Part shown: positions 59,201 through 64,000 of the stretch, in pieces
Layout of the letters: each line of letters begins with the position of its first letter
Position numbering within the stretch: position 1 is the first letter of the stretch
NCBI RefSeq assembly: GCF_002005105.1
Contig: NZ_MSCV01000002.1
Location: forward strand, 62,001 to 126,000
Source of the DNA: Methylocaldum sp. 14B
GTDB lineage: Bacteria; Pseudomonadota; Gammaproteobacteria; Methylococcales; Methylococcaceae
Length of the DNA stretch: 64,000 nucleotides
Direction: 5' to 3'
Notes under the pieces: model-generated
Seen by the model: the letters and a program-made list of their open reading frames with translations, nothing else
What the model was told of the DNA's origin: nothing
Databases searched by the model: none
Translations under genes and position numbers: made by a program

Positions 59201-59407
59201 GCCAACAACACCAAAGAGCAGTTCGCCAACTCCCCCGACCTTTCCAGCGAAATCCTGAACGCCATCATGGAGGCTTTCGAAGCCCATAGCACCATGAGCA
59301 AGCAAGCCCTGGACTCGGAACGGGTCCGCCGTGGCTTGCAGGATATCCTGCTGGGACCGGCGCGGCTATACGAGGCGTTGCGGTCTCGGTCAGAAGCCGG
59401 TGTGTAA
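56291..59407 (+). CDS. hsdR: Type I restriction endonuclease subunit
   Basis: 1038-residue ATP-dependent translocase-nuclease. RecB-like nuclease site D141 ... E155-L-K157 (LDLVLFLNGLPVATAELKSD). Helicase: Walker A SAGSGKT (about 308-314), DEAH in VIADEAHSSQTG, motif III TATPKAKT, then the second RecA lobe (TGFDQPLLCGMYVDKKLAGI) and the C-terminal HsdM/S-interaction part. Complete, with no frame break. Confidence 0.96.
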   Translation: MSLHREIHFETEICEHLTAHGWLYAEGDAQAYDRARALFPADVIAWVQATQPKAWEILQKNHGTAAEALLLDRLRKCLDDRGTLDVLRHGIEMIGLRQPLAFAQFKPALAMNPETLAKYAANRLRVVRQARYSLHNENALDLVLFLNGLPVATAELKSDFTQSVEDAVDQYRFDRAPRPKGQTAEPLLSFPSGALVHFAVSQSEVRMATRLEGPATTFLPFNRGDHGAAGNPPNPDGHRTAYLWEEVWARESWLEILGRYLVAERDSKKQVNKIIFPRFHQLDATRKLLAAVLQDGAGGKYLIQHSAGSGKTNSIAWTAHFLADLHDADHHKLFDSVLVVSDRTVLDAQLQEAIFSFERTTGVVATITGETASKSGELAKALSGGKKIVVCTIQTFPFALKAVEELAATQGKRFAVIADEAHSSQTGEAAAKLKAVLSTEELKELADGGEVSTEDLLAAQMAARSADSGITYVAFTATPKAKTLELFGRCPYPDLPAGPDNLPAPFHVYSMRQAIEEGFILDVLKNYTPYKLAFKLAHEGKELDDKAVERSEALKGIMRWVKLHPYNIAQKIQVVVEHFRETVAPLLDGKAKAMVVVSSRLEAVRWKLAIEKYIKTQGYKIGTLVAFSGEVNDPESVPEGVTETSQAMNPNLRGRDLREAFATDNYAILLVANKFQTGFDQPLLCGMYVDKKLAGIAAVQTLSRLNRAYPGKDTTYIVDFVNDPDDILAAFKTYHATGELENVTDPNLVYDLRMKLDAAGFYDEFEVNRVVDVELDPKAKQSDLTGALEPVVSRLLHRYKIAQERLKVARAKDDNNASEDAQNELNALILFKHDMGAFQRLYAFLSQIFDYGNTAIEKRFIFFKRLLPLLEFGREREGIDLSKILLTHHNLKNQGKRTLALETGEYPKLVPMTEAGSGSVQEKEKAYLAEIIAKVNDLFEGELTEDDKLVYINNVIKGKLLESPILVQQAANNTKEQFANSPDLSSEILNAIMEAFEAHSTMSKQALDSERVRRGLQDILLGPARLYEALRSRSEAGV

Positions 59408-59555
59408 ATTCAGTGACTATTTCCGGTGAAAAACCAGGCACCCATTCGACACATGTTTCTGATTTGATTGCCGAAGCAATCGTCGCCGCCGGATGACAAA
59501 TCCGCTCGGTTCTCCGTAGACTCTCAGCTAACGCCATCGAAGCCGGAGGCAAGTT

Positions 59556-60233
59556 ATGTGTGGCCGCTACGCGCTCAAAGGGAAGGAAGGGCGGATCATG
59601 CGTCAGTTCGAGCTTTACGAAATACCGCGCCTGATCCGCCGCTTCAATATCGCGCCGAGTCAAGCGGTGCCGATCGTCAGGCTGACCCCGGAAGGGCAGC
59701 GAGAATGCGTCCTGGTTCGCTGGGGCTTGCTGCCATCCTGGGCGAAGGAACCGAAGATCGATTACAGCACCATCAACGCACGGGCCGAAACGGTCGCCAC
59801 CAAGCCCGCCTTTCGAAATGCCTTTCGCCGGCGCCGTTGTCTTGTGCCGGCATCCGGCTATTTCGAATGGGCCGCACGTCCCGGCTCAAAGACCAAGCAG
59901 CCGTATTTCATCAGCCTTCGGGAGGGAGAGCTCTTCGCGTTCGCGGGGCTCTCGGAGCACTGGGAGCGGGAGGGAACAGTCATCGAGTCCTGCACCATCA
60001 TCGTAACCGAAGCAAATGACTTGACCCGGCCGATTCATGACCGCATGCCGGTGATACTGGGCGAGCGGGATTATGCGTTGTGGCTATCCGCCGATGCTCG
60101 ACAAGCCGAGCTCTTGCAGAGCCTTCTCAAGCCCTTTCCCTCGGAATTGATGCAGACCTATCCGGTGAGTACGGAGGTCAATAATCCGCGAAATGATACG
60201 GAGAGGTGCGTGCAAAAGGTGTTACCCGCTTGA
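59556..60233 (+). CDS. SOS-response-associated peptidase (SRAP/YedK)
   Basis: 225 residues starting MCGRYALK: after removal of Met1, Cys2 becomes the residue that links covalently to abasic sites in single-stranded DNA. The family segments FNIAPSQAVPIVR, INARAETVATKPAFRNAFRRRRCLVPASGYFEW and HDRMPVIL are present, including the catalytic N, E and H. It protects stalled forks. Placed just after hsdR, a position shared with other DNA-processing genes. Confidence 0.95.
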   Translation: MCGRYALKGKEGRIMRQFELYEIPRLIRRFNIAPSQAVPIVRLTPEGQRECVLVRWGLLPSWAKEPKIDYSTINARAETVATKPAFRNAFRRRRCLVPASGYFEWAARPGSKTKQPYFISLREGELFAFAGLSEHWEREGTVIESCTIIVTEANDLTRPIHDRMPVILGERDYALWLSADARQAELLQSLLKPFPSELMQTYPVSTEVNNPRNDTERCVQKVLPA

Positions 60234-60275
60234 GGTCCCCGTCTGTACGCATCCCCCGGTTTAGGTGGGGATTTC

Positions 60276-60932
60276 TCATCGAGCCGTCACACGTCTTAGC
60301 GCACCGAACAGAGCGACGACACTGCTGCCGAAGAGCCATACGGCGGCGGGTATAGGGACGGACGCCACGGTTAAGCGGTAGTTCAGGGGCTCGGTAAGGG
60401 TGCCGTAGACCACCGCGTAATAATCCCAGCCATCGATGGGCGAAAATCTAAGCTCGCCTGGCGTACTGGATAGGATCATGTCAAAAAGGGTAGAAACCGA
60501 TTGGAACGATAGATCGGCGCCGTGCGGACCACCGGCTATGATCGCGAACCGAATGTCCGCTGATTCATTGGGCAGCGGATCGGTCGAGAGGGTAGCCACA
60601 TAATCGCCGGCAAAGTTATACCCAAGGGTATAGGGCAAGAAGTGCTGGCCGTAATGGGTTGGGCCAATCGTGCCGCTGGCGTCGAACATCAGGGGACTTG
60701 ACGTCGGTGAACCGGATAAATACGTCACCGGCGAGCCAGAGCCCCAGCTGATGCTGTAATCGGGGGTGCAGAATGGTGGGTCGCAGGGTGTTGGGGAATA
60801 TACGGTGACCCCTTGGAATTCAATTGGAGGCAGGGGCTGGTAGGTAATCACAACGCTGGACTGCACGGGGGAGGCAGACGCGACCAGCACTAAGGTTGCG
60901 CAAGTCAGAACAGTAGATTGGAGTGTTTTCAT
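60276..60932 (-). CDS. VPxPA-CTERM sorted exported protein
   Basis: 218 residues with a signal peptide (TCATLVLVASASPVQS) and a C-terminal sorting tail: VPIPAAVWLFGSSVVALFGALRR, i.e. VPxPA motif, hydrophobic segment and basic end, the PEP-CTERM-like class handled by an exosortase. The 170-residue middle has no recognised domain. The ATG at 60932 has no good ribosome-binding site, but a strong AAGGAG precedes a 7-codon open frame (60929-60952) whose stop overlaps this ATG, so translation may be coupled. No exosortase is in the window. Confidence 0.78.
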   Translation of the reverse strand: MKTLQSTVLTCATLVLVASASPVQSSVVITYQPLPPIEFQGVTVYSPTPCDPPFCTPDYSISWGSGSPVTYLSGSPTSSPLMFDASGTIGPTHYGQHFLPYTLGYNFAGDYVATLSTDPLPNESADIRFAIIAGGPHGADLSFQSVSTLFDMILSSTPGELRFSPIDGWDYYAVVYGTLTEPLNYRLTVASVPIPAAVWLFGSSVVALFGALRRVTAR

Positions 60933-61034
60933 GGCAATATCGTTTTGTGCATCAGCGCTCCTTACCGAATTTCCTCTGCGCGCCATCATCTGGACGAGCA
61001 GCAAGTGGGTCAAGTCAGTCAAAGCTGAAAAACC

Positions 61035-61052
61035 TGTAAGCTAAGGCTTACA
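61035..61052. promoter_or_regulatory. Palindrome upstream of the VPxPA gene
   Basis: TGTAAGC at 61035-61041 and GCTTACA at 61046-61052 form a perfect 7-bp inverted repeat with a 4-nt spacer, about 100 bp upstream of the VPxPA-CTERM start and 33 bp from the IS5 element. It looks like an operator for a dimeric regulator; which one is unknown. Confidence 0.4.
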
Positions 61053-61084
61053 AGTATGGTGAGTTGATGACGGTTCCCAAGCTA

Positions 61085-61942
61085 GAGCGTGTTATGAACT
61101 TTTTGCTGGAGAAGTGGTTATTACGAGCATGATGACTCGTAAACCTTATCCTAGCGATGTGTGGGACGACGAATGGATGTTCGTGGCCCCTTATTTAACC
61201 TTGATGAAGGCGGACGCGCCCCAACGCCAGCACGATCTGCGTGAGATCTTCAATGGCCTGCGCTGGTTAGTCCGGGCCGGTGCGCCCTGGCGGCTGTTGC
61301 CGCATGACCTGCCGCCGTGGGAAGCCGTCTATCAGCAGACCCAGCGTTGGCTTGCGGCGGGCTGTTTCGAAGCGGTCGTCCACGATCTCCGAGAACTTCT
61401 GCGCCAGGCCCAAGGCCGGAAAGCGCGGCCCCGTGCCGTCATCTTCGATGGGCGAACGCTGCCATCCAGTTGTGAGAGCGGTGTGAGGGCCGGTTACGAT
61501 GGCTACAAGCGCAAGAAGGGCAGCAAGGTCCACATGGCCGTCGATACCTTGGGCCACTTGCTGGCCCTGCTGGTCACGCCAGCCAACTGGCAGGAGCGTG
61601 CCCAAGTGGCGGAACTGGCGCGATCTGTTCAACAGGTTACAGGCCAGCAGGTCGAAGTGGCGTTTGTCGATCAGGGCTACACCGGCGACGAGGCGGCCGA
61701 GGCCGCCCGCCGGCAGGGCATTCGGCTGGACGTGGTCAAGCTGCCGGAGGCCAAAAGAGGCTTTGTGCTGTTGCCCCGGCGGTGGGTGGTGGAGCGCAGT
61801 TTCGGCTGGATTGCCCGGTTTCGCCGCTTGGCTCGCGATTATGAACGATTGGCCGAAACCTTGGCGGGCTTGCACTTTATCGTCTTTGCCATCCTCATGC
61901 TCGTCAAGGCCGCTCCACTTCTCCAAAGTGCATAACACGCTC
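61085..61942. mobile_element. IS5-family insertion sequence, complete
   Basis: 858 bp. Terminal inverted repeats GAGCGTGTTATG (61085-61096) and CATAACACGCTC (61931-61942) match at all 12 outer positions. TA stands on each side (cTA|IS|TAg), consistent with a short target duplication. One transposase gene fills it. It separates the VPxPA-CTERM gene and its palindrome from the first direct-repeat copy at 61966. Confidence 0.88.
61129..61935 (+). CDS. IS5-family transposase
   Basis: About 268 residues with an N-terminal DUF4096 region (VWDDEWMFVAPYL) and a DDE domain: D in VIFDGRTL, D in VAFVDQGYTGDEA and E in VVERSFGW with the following R. Intact frame, so possibly active. ATG 61129 or 61132 is the likely start; a GTG at 61114 is in frame. 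Confidence 0.92.
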   Translation: MMTRKPYPSDVWDDEWMFVAPYLTLMKADAPQRQHDLREIFNGLRWLVRAGAPWRLLPHDLPPWEAVYQQTQRWLAAGCFEAVVHDLRELLRQAQGRKARPRAVIFDGRTLPSSCESGVRAGYDGYKRKKGSKVHMAVDTLGHLLALLVTPANWQERAQVAELARSVQQVTGQQVEVAFVDQGYTGDEAAEAARRQGIRLDVVKLPEAKRGFVLLPRRWVVERSFGWIARFRRLARDYERLAETLAGLHFIVFAILMLVKAAPLLQSA

Positions 61943-61965
61943 TAGGTCTTGCGCCCCAGCCATTC

Positions 61966-62060
61966 CGACCTAAGCTGAAAGTGCCGCGCTGTTGTCTTCC
62001 CATGCGCTTGCGCCTGATCCTACGGCAGCGCGATGCAAACCCAGCTCGCACTTCGCGGCT
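61966..62060 (+). repeat. Direct repeat copy 1
   Basis: About 95 bp that align with 63462-63556 with a 22-bp identical core (61993-62014 equals 63489-63510). CGCGCTG and CAGCGCG arms (61985-61991 and near 62026-62032) can pair around the core. Followed here by a poorer hairpin than in copy 2. The two copies flank the AT-rich two-gene unit. Confidence 0.65.
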
Positions 62061-62098
62061 AGATTTCTTGTTGGCTCATCGATAGCAATGAAAAAGAA

Positions 62099-62121
62099 AA
62101 AGCCCGCTTCGAGCGGGCTTT
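62099..62121 (-). terminator. Rho-independent terminator of the membrane/GAF-like unit
   Basis: AAAGCCCGCT pairs with AGCGGGCTTT around TCG; on the minus strand the stem is followed by a T-rich run (TTTTTCTTTTT-like). It lies 24 bp downstream of the stop at 62145. Confidence 0.85.
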
Positions 62122-62144
62122 CGTCAAAAACTTCGCCTGCAGTG

Positions 62145-62348
62145 TTATAGCAAGTCGCGATTTTTTTCCTTCCAAGAAGGTAAAATCAAATCTCGCAGAA
62201 AAGTCTTTATCGCCTTGCCTGCATTGCCAAATTCCGATCCCCGGTCGATTTTAGTAATTTGTTGAATTAAATCTTGTTCACTAATTCTATTGCGATAAAA
62301 ATCGCTATAGAGTTTCTCCTTTCCTTGCAATTTTTGTGTTCCAGCCAT
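62145..62348 (-). CDS. Small hypothetical protein
   Basis: 67 residues, hydrophilic and helical (LYSDFYRNRISEQDLIQQITK), unrecognised. AT-rich compared with the rest of the window. Same strand and 20 bp downstream of the membrane/GAF-like gene, before a terminator, so probably its operon partner. Confidence 0.65.
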   Translation of the reverse strand: MAGTQKLQGKEKLYSDFYRNRISEQDLIQQITKIDRGSEFGNAGKAIKTFLRDLILPSWKEKNRDLL

Positions 62349-62368
62349 AGTGATGCTCCCATTTTTAC

Positions 62369-63199
62369 TTAATGTGCACCGGTTTGCTCAAGAGTAAATG
62401 TTATGGCCAATGTCCTAGTGTACGGCCGTAACATTGTCTCCAAAGACTGATAAATATCATCAAAATGGTGCGGTTCAGTACTGTCAATCGTAATAACAGC
62501 CAAACACGTATTGTTGTTGTAATCCACGACGGGAAGAGCCATAAAGCTTTCGTACTCTATGTGTCTCTCTGTATGGTCTCTTGCTCTTCCACAAGAGATA
62601 GCTTTGATTTCATCAAATACTTTACTACTTAATAAAGCATCTTTACTGTACCGTACCCCTTCCTTTCTCGAGGGAGAGTCTCGAGCAACTACAACAATTT
62701 CCTCTCCTTCTCTAATCAAAAGATTAGAATAAATTTTCGTTCCGTATAGATCTCCTCGGTATTCTCTAACATGTTCGACAATACACTCTAATAGTTTTTT
62801 TCGAACATGCATCAAATTTTCTGATGATAACTCGCTCGGATTTGCAATCATCTTATTGATATCTTCCAAGCACGAAGCGGTCCTAATCCGTCGCTTTAGC
62901 TTGTATTCTGCGATATCTCCCTTTCCACTTAGCACTTTGCGAAGAGGCGGCACAACGCGTGTCAAAGCCATGACAATCGCTGCACCATAAACAACATGGC
63001 TTCCGCTACCTCCTTTAATTACTTGATACAATACAAGCACAAGCCATGCCAACGTGTTCGTAATATCTGCTACGACGTTAAAGATCTCAAATCTGAGCTT
63101 TCCACCTATCCAGTGCCGAAAGCGATAATATTGGCAAGTTAAGAAGCGCTCACATTTGCGCAAAATTAATGCAAGCACAGATCTAATTTTGTTTTTCAT
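62369..63199 (-). CDS. Two-TM protein with C-terminal GAF-like domain
   Basis: 276 residues. Two hydrophobic segments at about 47-62 (NTLAWLVLVLYQVI) and 70-85 (VVYGAAIVMALTRVV), then a short coiled linker and a 140-residue domain with GAF-like strand pattern (SNLLIREGEEIVVVARDS; YESFMALPVVDYNNNTCLAVITID). It may sense a small molecule at the membrane. No catalytic motif is visible. AT-rich, and flanked by diverged direct repeats: an acquired cassette. Function not known. Confidence 0.65.
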   Translation of the reverse strand: MKNKIRSVLALILRKCERFLTCQYYRFRHWIGGKLRFEIFNVVADITNTLAWLVLVLYQVIKGGSGSHVVYGAAIVMALTRVVPPLRKVLSGKGDIAEYKLKRRIRTASCLEDINKMIANPSELSSENLMHVRKKLLECIVEHVREYRGDLYGTKIYSNLLIREGEEIVVVARDSPSRKEGVRYSKDALLSSKVFDEIKAISCGRARDHTERHIEYESFMALPVVDYNNNTCLAVITIDSTEPHHFDDIYQSLETMLRPYTRTLAITFTLEQTGAH

Positions 63200-63461
63200 T
63201 TACCTCTCATTCCACGTCCATTTTATTTATGCCAGATATCTCGAAGAACCTCATTACACGCTCGCTGTGCGTTTGTTCTCAAGCAATTATGTTACTTCCC
63301 TGTTACATCTTTGCTGAACTGGTGAGAAATTTCATGTAAGCTACGGCTGATAATCCTGTCAGTTATTGCTTACACAGAGAGTGACGCCCTTGAATTAAGG
63401 GCGCTATGGATGATCGCCGACTGAATTATGTGCGTTCTGTCGTTTTGCACCCTTGTGATCC
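63200..63461. other. Non-coding stretch with a 7-bp palindromic hairpin
   Basis: No gene seen. CGCCCTT (63385-63391) pairs with AAGGGCG (63397-63403). The interval holds the promoter for the membrane/GAF-like gene and ends at the second direct repeat. Confidence 0.35.
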
Positions 63462-63566
63462 TGAACTAAACTGAGATCACCGCGCGGCTGTCTTCCCATG
63501 CGCTTGCGCCCGATCTTACGACAGCGCGAGAAACCCGGCTCCGCACCCCGCAGCCGGGTTTTTTCA
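63462..63566 (+). ncRNA. Direct repeat copy 2, candidate structured RNA with terminator
   Basis: Aligns with 61966-62060. CGCG and CTGTC (63481-63484 and 63488-63492) can pair with GACAG-CGCG (63520-63528) around the shared core. It ends in a good terminator: AACCCGGCT (63532-63540), 11-nt loop, AGCCGGGTT (63552-63560), then TTTT. The variation between copies keeps the outer arms paired, which favours a structured RNA over a chance repeat. No promoter was identified, so expression is inference. Confidence 0.4.
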
Positions 63567-63701
63567 TTTGGTCAAGACAACGGCTCAGGTCGCAAGCGAA
63601 CATGAATCACCCAGAGCCGCAGAACGGGTCTAATACGGAACTGAAATAATTCCCGGACAGGCGTAAGCTTAAGATCTCTAGTTGACCTCGGAGTGATCAG
63701 G

Positions 63702-64000
63702 ATGGGTTCGACTAGCACCGTTTCCCAGTGGCTGTCCGCCGAGCACCTGGCTGCGGCGGCACGCCGTGAACCGAACGCCCGAGTGCGCTGCCGGATCCTG
63801 GCCATCCGCCATTTAGTAGCCGGCCACCGCATTGACGAAACGGCTGGCCTGTTTGCCTTGGGCCGCACGCAGTTGTATGACTGGGTACGGCGCTACAACG
63901 CCGAAGGACTGGCGGGACTTGCGGATCGGCCACGTTCGGGCCGCCCGACTCACCTGCCGCACGAACAAGCGGCGGCTTTTCTGGCCCGCCTACACGCCGG
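63702..64000 (+). CDS. IS630-type transposase, N-terminal part (cut by window end)
   Basis: The frame MGSTSTVSQWLSAEHLAAAA onward is open to the last base. It carries the helix-turn-helix part of IS630-family transposases: VRCRILAIRHLVAGHRIDETA, LGRTQLYDWVRRYNAEGLAGLADRPRSGRP. The catalytic DDE part lies outside. No inverted repeat could be verified. Confidence 0.85.
   Translation, partial: MGSTSTVSQWLSAEHLAAAARREPNARVRCRILAIRHLVAGHRIDETAGLFALGRTQLYDWVRRYNAEGLAGLADRPRSGRPTHLPHEQAAAFLARLHA

Overview
The window looks like a piece of a gammaproteobacterial chromosome close to the replication origin. The order dnaA-dnaN-recF-gyrB on one strand, divergent from rpmH-rnpA-yidD-yidC-mnmE on the other, is typical of that class. 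A MEDS-domain (methylotroph DcmR sensory) protein and the general gene style point to a methanotroph or methylotroph of the Methylococcales type; that assignment is inference from family content, not proof.

Layout. 1-4.4 kb: methyl-cycle and cofactor housekeeping (ahcY end, metF, a Uma2-type nuclease, bioA, rsmE). 4.5-13.6 kb: a nitric-oxide response locus with two NorR-type sigma-54 activators. norR2 is divergent from a YtfE/RIC-like di-iron protein and a quinol NO reductase (norZ), with three GGT-N7-ACC sites and a -24/-12 promoter between them. norR1 is divergent from a second -24/-12 promoter that reads into an orphan outer-membrane efflux lipoprotein and a small membrane protein. 13.7-24.7 kb: yajQ, djlA, purC, a DUF2490 protein, a flavin reductase, moaC, folA, an Old Yellow Enzyme, a MEDS/PAS-histidine-kinase pair, thyA and lgt. 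24.8-35.1 kb: the origin region with two perfect 16-bp parS sites, gyrB, recF, dnaN, dnaA, a DnaA box beside the rpmH promoter, and the rpmH-to-mnmE cluster. 35.2-45.7 kb: an MFS carrier, a MASE1-PAS-PAS-GGDEF-EAL protein, an EamA exporter, an RRM protein, a block of phased degenerate repeats, an MCE lipoprotein, a Tat-type amidohydrolase, DUF3309, a 3D-domain protein and rluE.

45.8 kb to the end is accessory DNA. A P4-type integrase heads a mobile element with small paralogous proteins, an AlpA-like regulator, a RepA-like ATPase, TubC-docking and DUF5681 proteins. A complete type I restriction-modification operon follows (hsdM, hsdS, a DUF4268 protein, hsdR), then an SRAP protein, a VPxPA-CTERM secreted protein, an intact IS5-family element, an AT-rich two-gene membrane/GAF-like cassette between two diverged direct repeats, and the start of an IS630-type transposase cut by the window edge.

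How it works together: the NO locus appears to sense NO through GAF non-heme iron centres in both NorR proteins and to drive NO reduction plus a repair-type di-iron protein. The second NorR seems to have been recruited to an export function. The RIC-like protein has lost its conserved cysteine pair and one histidine iron ligand. The right part of the window is a defence and mobility zone whose right boundary I could not identify. I saw no tRNA, rRNA or CRISPR array.
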